Assembly: GCA_037318855.1 (NCBI GenBank)
Contig: CP134874.1
Location: forward strand, 1,922,598-1,986,597
Source: Candidatus Sedimenticola sp. (ex Thyasira tokunagai)
Lineage (GTDB): Bacteria; Pseudomonadota; Gammaproteobacteria; Chromatiales; Chromatiaceae
DNA length: 64,000 nucleotides
Direction: 5' to 3'
Shown: one piece after another, positions 28,762-38,972 of the stretch
Layout: every line of letters starts with the position of its first letter
How positions within the stretch are numbered: the first letter of the stretch is position 1
Program-made: the position numbers and the translations under genes
Notes under the pieces: model-generated
The model's input: only the letters and a program-made list of their open reading frames with translations
Told to the model about the DNA's origin: nothing
Database searches by the model: none

Positions 28762-30714
28762 ATGCTTTTCTCTGTGGCAAACAAGATTACTCTCTCTCTA
28801 CTGTTTCTGCTTGTCTGCAGCCAGGGGTGGGCGACTGTCCATAAATCCCATGCCATCGCTCTCTACGACGAGCCGAAGTATACTGCCGGCTTCACGCACT
28901 TTGACTATGTTAATCCCGAGGCTCCTAAGGGTGGCGCCCTACGTACTGCCACAAAGGGTACCTTTGACAGCTTCCACCCCTATATTCCCAAAGGCAATGC
29001 AGTCAGTACCGGCTCGGTAGAGTCGTTGATGGTTACTAGTCAAGATGAGCCTTTTACCCAATACGGACTGATTGCGGAGACCATTGAGTGGCCCGAAGAT
29101 CGCTCCTGGATCATCTTTAACCTACGCCCTCAGGCACGTTGGCATGACGGTAAACCAATTACCGCCGACGATGTCATCTGGTCATTCGAGATGCTAACCA
29201 CCAAGGGTGATCCCCAGTACCGCTTCTACTACTCCAGTGTCGAGAGAGTGGAGAAGCTGGGTGAGCGGCGGATAAAGTTCCACTTCAAGGAGCGCAACAA
29301 TCGTGAGCTGCCGTTGATTGTCGGCGAGATCCCGATCTTGCCGAAGCACTACTGGCAGGAGCATGATTTTGAGAAGACCACCCTGGAACCCCCCTTGGGT
29401 AGCGGTCCCTACAAGGTTGCCAAATTTGAACCCGGGCGCTTCGTAATCCAGGAACGGGTTACCGATTACTGGGGAAAGGATCTGCCGGTGAGGGTTGGAA
29501 CCAATAACTTCGACCGCATGCATACCAAATTCTATCGAGATGAGACCCCTATTCGACTTGCGCTCAAGTCGGGTGATATCGATTACCGTGCGGAGAATCA
29601 GGCCAAGGCATGGGCGGTGGATTATCAGGTGCCTGCGGTGGAGAAGGGGTGGCTCAAGCAGGAACGGGTGACGCACCGTATGCCAACCGGTATGCAGGGC
29701 TTTGTCTACAATACTCGGAGGCCAAAATTCAGCGACCCTGTTGTTCGCGAGGCCCTCGCTTATGCCTTCGATTTCGACTGGACCAACCGTAACCTCTTCT
29801 TCAGTCAGTATACCCGCACCCATAGTTACTTCTCCAACTCCGATATGATGGCGGAGGGCTTGCCGGCGGGAGCTGAACTGGCGGTGTTGGAACTGTTTCG
29901 TGACCAGCTGCCCGCACGGGTCTTTGATACAGCCTACGAAGTTCCCGCTACCGACGGCAGCGGTTGGGCCCGCGACAATCTGCTAAAAGCTGATCGTCTG
30001 TTGAAACAGGCGGGTTGGGTGGTGCGGGATATGAAACGGGTCAACAAGGAGAGTGGCGAACCATTCCGCTTTGAAATCCTGCTGGTCTCCCAGGCTTTTG
30101 AACGCATTGTGTTGCCGATGGCGAGAAACCTGGAGCGTTTGGGTATCGACGTTGATGTCCGTCTGGTTGACTCGACTCAGTACGTCAACCGTATCCGCAG
30201 TTTCGATTACGACATGTTGGTGTTCGTCTGGGGCCAATCGGAAAACCCCGGCAATGAGCAGCGCAACAATTGGACCACTATGGCGGCCAAGCAGTCAGGT
30301 AGTCGTAATCTCGCAGGTATCAAAGACCCGGTGGTCGATCTACTGGTGGAGCGCATGATCGCCTCCTCCAGCCGTGCCGAACTGGTTGCCAACACCAAGG
30401 CACTGGATCGGGTGCTACTGTCCGGCTTCTACGTTATACCCAACTGGCATATTCCGGCGGACCGTATCCTCTACTGGGACAAATTCAGCCGTCCCAAAGT
30501 AACCATCAAGTCGGGCGTCATGCCCGGTCGCTGGTGGTTCGATGAGGCAAAGGCCAAGCGGCTGACGACAGTGGTCTCCGAGGGGGGGGCTCTCTCAGCT
30601 GTGGAAGAGGAGTCGGCGCCGAAACCAACGACTCATTGGCGTCGCCTGCTTCTGCTGATGTTGCTGGTTGCTGGTATCTGGTCAATGGCGCGTTATTTGC
30701 GCAGGAGGAGTTGA
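28762..30714 (+). CDS. yejA: Peptide ABC transporter substrate-binding protein (YejA-like) with C-terminal anchor
   Basis: A 650-residue family-5 solute-binding protein: signal peptide (residues 1-24, [14 protein letters not shown]), then [30 protein letters not shown], as in YejA, and the usual cluster [21 protein letters not shown]. The first in-frame codon is TTG at 28759; I use the adjacent ATG at 28762. Unusual is the C-terminus: a proline/serine linker, then [20 protein letters not shown] and a basic end, which reads as a membrane anchor not present in E. coli YejA. It heads yejABEF, an importer for oligopeptides; in enterobacteria the Yej system takes up microcin C and antimicrobial peptides. 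Confidence 0.9.
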   Translation: MLFSVANKITLSLLFLLVCSQGWATVHKSHAIALYDEPKYTAGFTHFDYVNPEAPKGGALRTATKGTFDSFHPYIPKGNAVSTGSVESLMVTSQDEPFTQYGLIAETIEWPEDRSWIIFNLRPQARWHDGKPITADDVIWSFEMLTTKGDPQYRFYYSSVERVEKLGERRIKFHFKERNNRELPLIVGEIPILPKHYWQEHDFEKTTLEPPLGSGPYKVAKFEPGRFVIQERVTDYWGKDLPVRVGTNNFDRMHTKFYRDETPIRLALKSGDIDYRAENQAKAWAVDYQVPAVEKGWLKQERVTHRMPTGMQGFVYNTRRPKFSDPVVREALAYAFDFDWTNRNLFFSQYTRTHSYFSNSDMMAEGLPAGAELAVLELFRDQLPARVFDTAYEVPATDGSGWARDNLLKADRLLKQAGWVVRDMKRVNKESGEPFRFEILLVSQAFERIVLPMARNLERLGIDVDVRLVDSTQYVNRIRSFDYDMLVFVWGQSENPGNEQRNNWTTMAAKQSGSRNLAGIKDPVVDLLVERMIASSSRAELVANTKALDRVLLSGFYVIPNWHIPADRILYWDKFSRPKVTIKSGVMPGRWWFDEAKAKRLTTVVSEGGALSAVEEESAPKPTTHWRRLLLLMLLVAGIWSMARYLRRRS

Positions 30715-30715
30715 T

Positions 30716-31828
30716 ATGGGTGCCTATATTCTTCGCCGTCTGCTGCTGATTATCCCGACCCTGCTCGCTATCATGGTGATCAACTTTATCGTTATCCAGA
30801 TTGCACCGGGGGGGCCGGTGGAGCAGGCGATAGCCGAACTGACGGGTGAGGGTAGCGCTATTACCGATCGCATCACACGGAGTGGTGGTGATTCTCTGAC
30901 TGGTGGTGGGAAGCGTGCTGTTGATATTGCCGCCGGCGGTGGGAGCAAGTACCGGGGAGCCCAGGGGCTGGATCCAGAGTTTATCAAAGAGCTGGAGGTG
31001 CGCTTCGGTTTTGATAAACCGATTCATGTCCGTTTTATGGAGATGATGAAAAACTATGTTGTCTTCGATTTCGGTGACAGCTTTTTTCGTGATCGCAAGG
31101 TGGTGGATCTGGTGCTGGATAAGATGCCGGTCTCCATCTCCCTTGGTCTCTGGACCACTCTGTTGGTCTATCTCATTAGTGTCCCTCTCGGTATCTCTAA
31201 GGCGGTGCGGGACGGCAGCCGTTTTGATGTCTGGAGCAGTGTACTGATTGTGCTTGGTACCGCTATTCCCGGCTTTTTGTTTGCGGTCTTTCTTCTGGTG
31301 GTATTTGCCGGTGGCAGTTATCTCGACTGGTTCCCTCTGGCTGGACTCACTTCAGAGAATTGGGATGCAATGAGTTGGCCCCAACGTATCGGCGACTACT
31401 TCTGGCATCTGGCGCTGCCGATCACCGCCATGACCATTGGCGGTTTTGCCACCCTTACCATGCTGACCAAGAACTCCTTTCTCGATCAGATCAACCAACA
31501 GTATGTGTTGACCGCCCGAGCCAAAGGGTTGGATGAGGGCAGGGTGATGTACGGCCATGTCTTCCGTAACGCCATGCTGATCGTTATCGCTGGTTTTCCC
31601 ACCGCCTTCATCAGCATTCTCTTTACCGGTTCCTTGCTGATCGAGATTATCTTCTCGCTTGATGGACTTGGATTGCTGGGTTTCGAAGCGGCGTTCAACC
31701 GTGACTATCCGGTGATGTTCGGTACGCTCTTCTTCTTCTCCCTGCTGGGACTGGTGATGAATCTGGTGGGTGATATGACCTACACCATCATCGATCCCCG
31801 TATCGACTTTGAGAGCAGGGAGGGGTGA
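30716..31828 (+). CDS. yejB: Peptide ABC transporter permease, YejB-like
   Basis: A 370-residue inner-membrane permease of the DppB/OppB type, one of the two channel subunits. It has six predicted membrane segments, the first at residues 5-30 ([22 protein letters not shown]), a long periplasmic insert that is typical of YejB, and the cytoplasmic EAA loop ([24 protein letters not shown]). I chose ATG at 30716 because GGAGGAG at 30704-30710 is ideally placed, and the ATG sits 1 nt after the yejA stop. Confidence 0.93.
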   Translation: MGAYILRRLLLIIPTLLAIMVINFIVIQIAPGGPVEQAIAELTGEGSAITDRITRSGGDSLTGGGKRAVDIAAGGGSKYRGAQGLDPEFIKELEVRFGFDKPIHVRFMEMMKNYVVFDFGDSFFRDRKVVDLVLDKMPVSISLGLWTTLLVYLISVPLGISKAVRDGSRFDVWSSVLIVLGTAIPGFLFAVFLLVVFAGGSYLDWFPLAGLTSENWDAMSWPQRIGDYFWHLALPITAMTIGGFATLTMLTKNSFLDQINQQYVLTARAKGLDEGRVMYGHVFRNAMLIVIAGFPTAFISILFTGSLLIEIIFSLDGLGLLGFEAAFNRDYPVMFGTLFFFSLLGLVMNLVGDMTYTIIDPRIDFESREG

Positions 31829-31832
31829 GGGG

Positions 31833-32888
31833 ATGAGTGAGGCAGTCACAACCAAAAGAGCACGAAAGATAAATCCCATGACCCAACGGCGGCTGACGGT
31901 CTTTCGTGCCAATCGTCGCGGTTGGTGGTCGCTATGGATCTTTCTTGCACTTTTTACCTTTACCCTCTTTGCCGAGTTTGTCGCCAATGACAAACCCTTT
32001 TTGTTGAGCTATCAGGGGAGTCTCTACAGCCCGGTTCTCAATGGCTATCCAGAGACCACTTTCGGCGGTGAGTTGGAGACCGAGACCGACTACCGCGATC
32101 CCTACATGGTGGAGAAGATCAACAGTGATGGCTGGATGCTCTGGCCGTTGATTCGTTATGATCATCAGTCGGTCGCCTGGGATCTGCCGGTGCCGGCCCC
32201 TTCGCCACCGGATGAGACCCACTGGTTCGGTACTGATGACCAGGCGCGTGATCTCAGCGCACGGCTGATCTACGGCTTCCGTATCTCGATTCTCTTCGGT
32301 TTTACCCTGACCATTATCTCCGCCTTGCTGGGTGTAGCGGCGGGTGCGGTACAGGGATATTTTGGTGGCAAGGTCGATCTACTCTTCCAGCGCTTTATTG
32401 AGGTGTGGTCGGGCATGCCCACCCTCTATCTGCTGATCATTCTCGCCAGCGTCGTCAAACCCAACTTCTGGTGGCTCCTGGGACTGATGCTGCTCTTCTC
32501 TTGGATGGGGTTTGTCGGCGTAGTACGGGCGGAGTTCCTGCGGGCGCGTAACTTTGAGTACGTTCGTGCCGCCCGTTCACTGGGTGTGAGTGATCGGGTG
32601 ATTATCTTCCGTCATGTGCTGCCCAATGCTGTGGTGGCAACCCTCACCTTTCTCCCCTTTGTTCTCGCAGGATCGGTAACAGTATTGACCTCCCTCGATT
32701 TTCTCGGTGTCGGCCTGCCGCCGGGCTCCGCCTCTCTGGGTGAAGTGTTGGCACAGGGCAAGGCCAATCTGCAGGCGCCCTGGCTGGGGCTTGCCGGCTT
32801 TTTCACTATTGCAGTGATGCTAAGCCTGTTGATCTTTATCGGTGAAGCGGTGCGCGACGCCTTCGATCCACGAAAAAGCGTGGGGTAG
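31833..32888 (+). CDS. yejE: Peptide ABC transporter permease, YejE-like
   Basis: A 351-residue second permease of the importer (DppC/OppC type). It has an N-terminal cytoplasmic stretch with PMTQRRLTVFRANRRGWWSLW, one membrane segment, a periplasmic domain with WFGTDDQARDLSARLIYGFRIS, five more segments and the EAA loop FEYVRAARSLGVSDRVIIFRH. The start at 31833 has a G-rich ribosome site and lies 4 bp after the yejB stop; an earlier in-frame ATG at 31809 overlaps yejB. Confidence 0.93.
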   Translation: MSEAVTTKRARKINPMTQRRLTVFRANRRGWWSLWIFLALFTFTLFAEFVANDKPFLLSYQGSLYSPVLNGYPETTFGGELETETDYRDPYMVEKINSDGWMLWPLIRYDHQSVAWDLPVPAPSPPDETHWFGTDDQARDLSARLIYGFRISILFGFTLTIISALLGVAAGAVQGYFGGKVDLLFQRFIEVWSGMPTLYLLIILASVVKPNFWWLLGLMLLFSWMGFVGVVRAEFLRARNFEYVRAARSLGVSDRVIIFRHVLPNAVVATLTFLPFVLAGSVTVLTSLDFLGVGLPPGSASLGEVLAQGKANLQAPWLGLAGFFTIAVMLSLLIFIGEAVRDAFDPRKSVG

Positions 32889-32891
32889 AGG

Positions 32892-34532
32892 ATGAGCAGC
32901 CAACCTGAGAAGAGCGACAGCCCCCTGCTGGTGATTGATAATCTCTCCACCTATTTTCACTCCAATGGAGAGGAGATAGAGGCGGTGAGGCAGGTCTCCC
33001 TGGAGCTCAGGCGGGGAGAGACCTTGGCGCTGGTAGGGGAAAGTGGTTCCGGCAAGTCGGTTACCGCCCTGTCGGTGATGCAGCTGCTGCCCTATCCCAA
33101 GGCGCACCACCCCTGCGGCAGCATCCGTTTTGATGGTGCTGAACTGGTCGGTGCCAACCGTTCGCTGTTGACCAAGGTGCGTGGTGACCGAATCGGCATG
33201 ATCTTCCAGGAGCCGATGACCTCTCTCAATCCACTGCACAGCGTGGAGAAGCAGGTCAGTGAAGTGCTGATTGTGCATAAAGGCCTCACCCGGATTCAGG
33301 CAAGGGAACGTACGCTGGAATTGCTGCGAAAAGTGCGTATTCGTGATCCTGAAAAGCGCTTGGCAAGCTACCCCCATCAGCTCTCCGGTGGTCAGCGTCA
33401 GCGAGTGATGATCGCCATGGCCCTGGCCAACGATCCCGATATCCTCATTGCTGACGAACCCACCACCGCCCTCGATGTCACTATTCAGGCACAGATTCTC
33501 ACTCTGTTGAAAGATCTTCAGCAGGAGATGGGATTGGCGATTCTGCTGATTACCCATGATCTTGGCATAGTTCAAAAGGTGTCAGACCATGTCGCGGTGA
33601 TGCAGGGGGGAAAGATTGTAGAGCAGGGACTGACCCAGGCACTGTTCGCTTCCCCTCAGCATCCCTATACACAGATGCTGCTGGAAGCTGAACCCAAGGG
33701 GCAGCCGATCACCGGTGAGGCGGATGCGCCGGAGGTGCTTGCCTGCGATAACCTCAAGGTGTGGTTCCCGGTCAAGAGAGGTTTTCTCCGGCGTACGGTG
33801 GATCACATCAAGGCGGTGGATGAGATCAGCCTGAGACTTCAGGCGGGCCACACCCTCGGTGTGGTGGGAGAGAGCGGCTCAGGCAAGACCACCCTAGCTC
33901 TGGCGTTACTACGGCTGGTAGAGAGTGAAGGGGCGATCCGTTTCGATGAGTCTAATATCTCAGCCCATAATGCAGCGAGCATGAAAGCCCTGCGGCGGCG
34001 AATGCAGGTGGTCTTCCAAGACCCCTACGGTTCCCTCAGTCCCCGCCTCTCCATCCGGGAGATCGTCGAAGAGGGGTTGACAGCCCACGATATAGGCAAC
34101 GAGGAGGAGCGTGAGCAGCGGGTGATAGACATTTTACAGGAGGTGGGTATCGATCCAGACAGCCGCGACCGCTACCCCCACGAGTTCTCCGGCGGCCAAC
34201 GTCAACGTATCGCCATCGCCCGCGCAATGATCATGCACCCCCGCCTAGTGGTGCTCGACGAACCCACCTCTGCCCTTGACCGTTCGGTACAGGCCCAGAT
34301 TATCGATCTGCTGCGGGATCTTCAGCAGAAGCACAACCTCGCCTACCTCTTTATCAGCCACGATCTCAAGGTGGTACGTGCTCTCAGTGACAACCTGATT
34401 GTTATGCAGGAGGGGAAAGCGGTAGAGCAGGGGAGTGCTGAGGATATTTTTGAAAACCCCCAACAGCCCTACACCAAGAGACTGATCAAAGCAGCGTTTG
34501 ATCTGGAGGCGGATGAGTTGGTGGAGGGTTGA
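32892..34532 (+). CDS. yejF: Peptide ABC transporter ATPase with two nucleotide-binding domains
   Basis: A 546-residue fused ABC ATPase that powers the YejBE channel. Each half has a full set of motifs: Walker A GESGSGKSVTAL and GESGSGKTTLAL, signature LSGGQRQRVMIAMAL and FSGGQRQRIAIARAM, Walker B ILIADEPTTALD and LVVLDEPTSALD. The C-terminal oligopeptide-binding extension follows each domain (SPQHPYTQMLLEAEP, NPQQPYTKRLIKAAF). It lies 3 bp after yejE, so the four genes form one operon. Confidence 0.95.
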   Translation: MSSQPEKSDSPLLVIDNLSTYFHSNGEEIEAVRQVSLELRRGETLALVGESGSGKSVTALSVMQLLPYPKAHHPCGSIRFDGAELVGANRSLLTKVRGDRIGMIFQEPMTSLNPLHSVEKQVSEVLIVHKGLTRIQARERTLELLRKVRIRDPEKRLASYPHQLSGGQRQRVMIAMALANDPDILIADEPTTALDVTIQAQILTLLKDLQQEMGLAILLITHDLGIVQKVSDHVAVMQGGKIVEQGLTQALFASPQHPYTQMLLEAEPKGQPITGEADAPEVLACDNLKVWFPVKRGFLRRTVDHIKAVDEISLRLQAGHTLGVVGESGSGKTTLALALLRLVESEGAIRFDESNISAHNAASMKALRRRMQVVFQDPYGSLSPRLSIREIVEEGLTAHDIGNEEEREQRVIDILQEVGIDPDSRDRYPHEFSGGQRQRIAIARAMIMHPRLVVLDEPTSALDRSVQAQIIDLLRDLQQKHNLAYLFISHDLKVVRALSDNLIVMQEGKAVEQGSAEDIFENPQQPYTKRLIKAAFDLEADELVEG

Positions 34533-34622
34533 GCTGCCCTCCATGAGCGTGTCGGGCTGCAGCTTGGCACAAACATTGGCACAGGTTGAGCTGAGACTGG
34601 TGGGACTAATCAATTTAGGGCT

Positions 34623-35060
34623 TTATTTTCCAAATAACTTACTAACCAGGCCTAGAGCTCCACCCACTCCACCAATGGAATCCAGTAGAGAACCACCACT
34701 GCTGGCTTTATCGACTATCTGTGGCATAGCATCCTGTAATCCACCAATAGCTTCTTCTTCGCTTAAACCGAGTTGAGAGGCAAATGCTCTAATTTTATCT
34801 GAACCTAACAGGTTACTGACCTGACTTCCTGAGATGGCCTGATTTTGTCCATCGCCGAGCCACGATTGCAGCATGTCCCCCATTCCACCACCTTGCATTC
34901 CGCCTATAAGAGAGGCTATATCCAGTCCTCTTTTACCACCGCTTAAACCTGATAGCGCAGTAGTTAATATGTCAGGGTTTAGATTGCCGCCGGCATCGCC
35001 ACTACCCTGACTTTTCATGAAGGCCTGTGCACCTAGTTTCAATATTTGATTTATATCCAT
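34623..35060 (-). CDS. DUF937/YidB-like protein
   Basis: A 145-residue protein rich in Gly, Ser and Leu with no signal peptide. It matches the YidB/DUF937 type: N-terminal MDINQILKLGAQAFM, a central Gly-Met-rich linker GGMQGGGMGDMLQSWLGDG, and the conserved LLGSDKIRAFASQLGLSEEEA followed by PQIVD. The function of this family is not established. It precedes nothing on its own strand and lies 82 bp downstream of the kbp gene, probably in one transcript. Confidence 0.82.
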   Translation of the reverse strand: MDINQILKLGAQAFMKSQGSGDAGGNLNPDILTTALSGLSGGKRGLDIASLIGGMQGGGMGDMLQSWLGDGQNQAISGSQVSNLLGSDKIRAFASQLGLSEEEAIGGLQDAMPQIVDKASSGGSLLDSIGGVGGALGLVSKLFGK

Positions 35061-35142
35061 TATTTGCGCTCTCTTTTGATAGAGTAAACTGTCGTATGTT
35101 ATTAAGAGACTCTTCCCTGAGTCCAGAAATGAGTTAATAGTA

Positions 35143-35580
35143 TTACCAGGTCTTCGGTGGAATTCGAATTTTCTGGCCAGGGTAAATCAGGTCAGGGTTC
35201 TGGATAACTTCACGGTTGGCGGCAAATAACTTCGGATAATCCATCGCGTTTTTATAAAAGTTTTTGGCAATTTTGGACAGGCTATCCCCACTTACAATTA
35301 CATAGTACTCAACTTCTGGAGTTGGAGCCGGTGCATCCAGATTGTCAATTTTGACATCGGTAACACCTTGCACATTGCCTGCCAGTAGTACAGCTTTTTC
35401 TGCCGCTTCTGCCGAATCTGCTTTACCGCTTAGGCCGACAACGCCATCCTCATAAGCGACACTAAGATTGGTAATACCGGGGTTGTTAGATTCAATGCTT
35501 TGCTGAATCTTTTCAGCTGGATCATCGCCACTTCCAAATAATTTTTTGCCCATGTCTTTAGCAAAATCAAATAAACCCAT
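35143..35580 (-). CDS. kbp: BON-LysM protein Kbp (YgaU)
   Basis: A 145-residue cytoplasmic protein with a BON domain (residues 20-85) followed by a LysM domain (VSGDSLSKIAKNFYKNAMDY, ending YPGQKIRIP). Length and the start MGLFDFAKDMGKKLFG match E. coli Kbp, a K+-binding protein. AGGAGAA lies just before the ATG. The upstream region is AT-rich. Role here inferred from the family. Confidence 0.9.
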   Translation of the reverse strand: MGLFDFAKDMGKKLFGSGDDPAEKIQQSIESNNPGITNLSVAYEDGVVGLSGKADSAEAAEKAVLLAGNVQGVTDVKIDNLDAPAPTPEVEYYVIVSGDSLSKIAKNFYKNAMDYPKLFAANREVIQNPDLIYPGQKIRIPPKTW

Positions 35581-35717
35581 GTTTTTTCTCCTGATAATAA
35601 TATTAAAAATATCATTGCTTTTAAATATGATGCTTGTTTTAAATATACAGCAGAGATAATTTGAACCCTATAGACCAAATGTAAGCAATTGTTAACTCTT
35701 ACTTTACATAAATATGT

Positions 35718-36014
35718 ATGATCTCCTATTGCACTATTAGCTCGCCTCACACGAGACAGGCATACCAATGCTGCCCGCTCTGCCTGGGCAAGGTTGATCC
35801 AGAAAGTCTACGAGACCCACTCACTTGCCCAAACTGTGGCACAGAGATGCGTTTTCTGGCGGTGATAGAGGAAGCTCCGGTCATAGAACAGATACTGCGC
35901 CATATAGGTGTCTGGGATCCACGACCACCGCTACGTGCATCACCGGCAGAGGACGATTGGCCACAGAATGGTCAAATGCCGCTTACTTATGGGCCGTTGC
36001 CGGATATTGCCTGA
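35718..36014 (+). pseudogene. C-terminal remnant of an IS91-type (Y2) transposase
   Basis: About 90 residues resembling the extreme C-terminus of IS91/IS801-type transposases: a zinc ribbon (CCPLCLGKVDP and CPNCGTEM) followed by FLAVIEEAPVIEQILRHIGVWDPRPP and the terminal PLTYGPLPDIA. The catalytic tyrosine domain and the N-terminal region are absent; sequence upstream of about 35740 is AT-rich and unrelated. It is a decayed element, not a functional gene. The assignment rests on motif memory, not a search. Confidence 0.65.
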
Positions 36015-36502
36015 AGAGGTGAGGGGGCTGTTTGTGCTCGAGATGGCAAAGTGTCCTAAATAGCGCGCCTGCCTTAGTGCAGTATAGACATGCCCCCTTT
36101 GCTTCTAAGGCTAATAAAGTGGCGCAACTTCAGGGGCAGATCCGACAGTTCGTAGTCAACAGTTTGAGGCTCATGAGCCTCCCTGTTCACTACCAGATAC
36201 AGCGACCTCCAAAAAGCGCAGTGCAATAAATATCCCCACCCATAAAGCACTCCTATAAACCTGATAGGACGACGTAATCACTTATCTCGCTACTCAATAT
36301 ATGAAACAAATGTTAACAATCTAAATATCTTATTTTAGATAAGATATTACTCGCCGCATAAATCGCGACATGATAGTGAGATAAATATCTCCATAACACA
36401 CAACCAGTGACAGGATGGCAGTAATGATAGAGAGCCAAATTGTTGCGATATTGGTAGAGCAAAAAATATATTTCAAAAATAGCATGGAATGAGGAATTGA
36501 GT
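36015..36502. other. AT-rich intergenic stretch with a palindrome
   Basis: About 490 bp with no supported gene. A perfect inverted repeat with 10-bp arms (AATATCTTAT and ATAAGATATT, loop TTTAG) lies at 36324-36348 and could be an operator or a weak hairpin upstream of the YegP-like gene. The short open frame at 36032-36229 shows no protein-like features. Confidence 0.5.
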
Positions 36503-36862
36503 ATGAGAGTCATTTTGAAAAAGAGTGAAGCAAAAGAGCCATTCAGCTTCTCGTTTGTTGATGATGCCGGAAAAAGCATCGTTAAAAGTGAGAGTTACTC
36601 AGCAAAGAAAAGCGCTGTAAATGGAGTTGAATCGGTTAAGAAAAACTCCCAAGAACTTGCCAGATACGATCTTAAAGAGTCAAAAAATGGCAAGTTTTTC
36701 TTCAATATAAAAGCAACCAATGGCCAGGTTGTTGCAACCAGTGCACTCTTCCCATCTGAGATAGATAGAGAAAACGCAATTGCACTGTTAAAACAAAATG
36801 GTGCCTCTGCTGCGACGATTATCAAGATAGTTGTCCAATTCTCTACGCTGCTTCGTCTCTAA
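36503..36862 (+). pseudogene. YegP-like (DUF1508) protein with 3' end replaced by IS3
   Basis: A 119-residue frame holding two DUF1508 repeats: SFVDDAGKSIVKSESYSAKKSAVNGVESVK and NIKATNGQVVATSALFPSEIDRENAIALLK. ATG at 36503 with GAGGAA upstream. The native sequence ends near codon 107 (about 36825), where the IS3 inverted repeat begins; the last residues IVVQFSTLLRL are IS-derived. As the family normally ends soon after the second repeat, only a few native residues are lost and the product may still fold. DUF1508 proteins are small and of uncertain role. Confidence 0.7.
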
Positions 36863-37910
36863 TTCCAGCTCCTCTCGAGTCCTGATTCTCCGGGTTCAGC
36901 CATACTTCACCGACTGGCGTCCAGTTCCGTGTTTCTCTACTCCAACGCTCTGGGTTTCGTTGCTTTGCAGCTTCGTAGACCGTCTCCCGATTCGCAAGAA
37001 TCGACAGCTCCACACCACTATGACGTTGGGCGGGTGTCACGAACTGAATCCCGCTGTGACGGTGCTCTTCGTTATACCAGCGAATGAAATTGTAAACCCA
37101 GTCACGCGCAGCATCTAAGCTCTCAAACGGTTTCGACGGAAATGCCGGTGTGTATTTCATTGTCCCAAACAAACTCTCAGAATAGGGGTTGTCGTTGCTC
37201 ACCGAAGGGCGACTGAATGACGGCACTACACCCAACTTTTGCAGTGTCGCCAGCATGGTTGCACCTTTCATCGGTGATCCATTATCAGAGTGAAGCACCA
37301 GCCCACGTTCATGGATACCCTCCGTCAGGCAGGCTTTACGGATCAACAGCGAGGCATTATCAGCTGTCTCATTTTCGTGGATTTCCCACCCGACAATCTT
37401 GCGGCTGTAGATGTCCATCACTAGGTAAAGCCTGTAGAACATTCCGGTGATGGTCGTTGCCAAGAATGTGATATCCCAACTCCATACCTGATTCGGGGCT
37501 GTAGCCTTGTAAGCCGCTGGCTTGCTCACTCGCCTCGGTGCTTGCACTCTCCCACGGCGATGCAACTGATCTTCCTCCTTCAGTACCCTGTAAAAGCTGG
37601 ACTCGGAAGCGATATAGGTGTCTTTGTCGGCCAGTGCCGGTACGATCTGTGATGGCGGTAGGCTTTGGTATGCTTCCTCATTACACGTCTCCAGGATCTG
37701 CTGTCGCTCCTCCGGTTTCAGTTTGTTCGCGGGCTCTGGGCGTTTAACATCCGGTCGGCCATCGGCATTGACCGCATCACCATCAGTCCAGCGCTTATAG
37801 GTGCGCAGACTGATCTCCAGTACCTCGCAGGCTTTTTGCGCTGATGCACCGGCACCTACCGCTTCTTCGATCAATTCAACAGCTCTACGGCGATCTGGGA
37901 CATTGATCAT
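36843..37910 (-). CDS. IS3-family transposase OrfB (DDE integrase domain)
   Basis: A 355-residue transposase subunit with an N-terminal helix-turn-helix-like part and the rve integrase core. The DDE residues are visible in VWSWDITFL, VLHSDNGSPM and NPYSESLFGTMKYTP. The C-terminus WLNPENQD is usual for this group. Its ATG overlaps the orfA stop by 4 nt, so it can start by translational coupling; the slippery A6G motif of many IS3 elements was not noticed at the junction. Confidence 0.93.
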   Translation of the reverse strand: MINVPDRRRAVELIEEAVGAGASAQKACEVLEISLRTYKRWTDGDAVNADGRPDVKRPEPANKLKPEERQQILETCNEEAYQSLPPSQIVPALADKDTYIASESSFYRVLKEEDQLHRRGRVQAPRRVSKPAAYKATAPNQVWSWDITFLATTITGMFYRLYLVMDIYSRKIVGWEIHENETADNASLLIRKACLTEGIHERGLVLHSDNGSPMKGATMLATLQKLGVVPSFSRPSVSNDNPYSESLFGTMKYTPAFPSKPFESLDAARDWVYNFIRWYNEEHRHSGIQFVTPAQRHSGVELSILANRETVYEAAKQRNPERWSRETRNWTPVGEVWLNPENQDSRGAGIRDEAA

Positions 37911-38401
37911 TCTTCCTCTCCGTCCCCCCAGATCGCCTGGGCTTTTTTTCTCAGAACCAGTAGGGCTGCGGTTTCAGCTAGCGCTTTCTCTTTGCGGTTA
38001 AGATCTCGCTCCAACTCTTTGATCCGCTTCTCATCCACTTTACGGATATCCTTTAACCGCTTGTTCTGATTTCGATCCCAGTCATTCGCTTGTTCACAGG
38101 CTTCTCGCCACTCACCGATCTGTTCGGCATACAGTCCACGCTCACGACAGTAAGCGGATAGCTCAGCCTCATTCATTGGTGCAGTCTCAACAACCGCTGT
38201 GAACTTATCTGTGGCACTCCATCCGGTGGGAGTGCTGTCTCCATCAGGCATCAATCGCCCTTCAGCACGGGCTGCTTTTCTCCAGTTGTACAGCGTGCCT
38301 TCGCAGATCCCTTCCTCCTTGGATATCTCTGGTATCGTTTTATTGTTCGGCGGCAGCATCTTTTTCAGTACCGATTCTTTCCGCTCTTTTGGATAACCCA
38401 T
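37907..38401 (-). CDS. IS3-family transposase OrfA (DNA-binding subunit)
   Basis: A 164-residue protein. An N-terminal helix-turn-helix (IPEISKEEGICEGTLYNWRKAARAEG), a middle part, then a strongly charged coiled coil (NKRLKDIRKVDEKRIKELER), as expected for the IS3 leucine-zipper region. It is longer than classic OrfA proteins of about 100 residues, fitting the subgroup with a 160-residue OrfA. Overlaps orfB by 4 nt. Confidence 0.9.
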   Translation of the reverse strand: MGYPKERKESVLKKMLPPNNKTIPEISKEEGICEGTLYNWRKAARAEGRLMPDGDSTPTGWSATDKFTAVVETAPMNEAELSAYCRERGLYAEQIGEWREACEQANDWDRNQNKRLKDIRKVDEKRIKELERDLNRKEKALAETAALLVLRKKAQAIWGDGEEE

Positions 38402-38466
38402 TTATTGCTCTCTATGCCCACTCTCATTGGTTATTGAAGTCCCATCCTACCGGGTGGACAACTATC

Positions 38467-38972
38467 CTGACAGAGGGGGGCTGAGCTTGAAGAACTGTAA
38501 ATCACTACTTAATGATCTGTAGAGATAAATTGCATTTCAAAAGCATCTTTCAGAATTCAGGCTAGCTACATGGTTGTATTGCAGTTTGCAAAGGGAAAGC
38601 AGACAAGATGCAATCCAGCATATTTTATATCGTGGTGAAATTTCACCGGCGAGCATTTCTGGGCGAGAGGCTATTTTGTCTCCACAGTAGTTCTTGATGA
38701 GGATATAGTTATTGAATATATCTGAAACCAAGAGAAAACTGAAGAGCGGCAGGAGCAGTTGCTGTTTGGTGTGTAGCGACGTGCTTTGAGCCCTTTGAGG
38801 GAATCAACCAGTAAGCATCCGGGCTATGCCGGAGGTCAATTATCTCGATGAGGAGGACAGGGAAGCGCTTGGGGAAGCGTGCGAAGGGTAAATTGAATCA
38901 TTCATTTCTGGGGAACCAGCCACAGCGAAGGAACACCCCTTTGCTCTACTGGTTAAATGAGTTGTCTGCTGT
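38467..38972. other. Non-coding stretch between IS3 and an M19 remnant
   Basis: About 500 bp. A 21-codon frame at 38826-38891 (MPEVNYLDEEDREALGEACEG) looks like the tail of a lost protein rather than a gene. Nothing else is supported. Together with the flanking remnants it marks a decayed accessory zone. Confidence 0.5.

Larger units (their letters stand above)
36826..38466 (-). mobile_element. IS3-family insertion sequence
   Basis: About 1641 bp ending in the 12-bp inverted repeats GATAGTTGTCCA (36826-36837) and TGGACAACTATC (38455-38466). It carries two intact transposase frames on the minus strand. The flanking bases (TCAA left, CTGA right) show no target duplication, which suggests a deletion or recombination after insertion. 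Confidence 0.88.

Noticed and set aside
36032..36229. 65-codon plus-strand frame
   Set aside because: No ribosome site, no conserved-looking motif, lies in decayed intergenic DNA.
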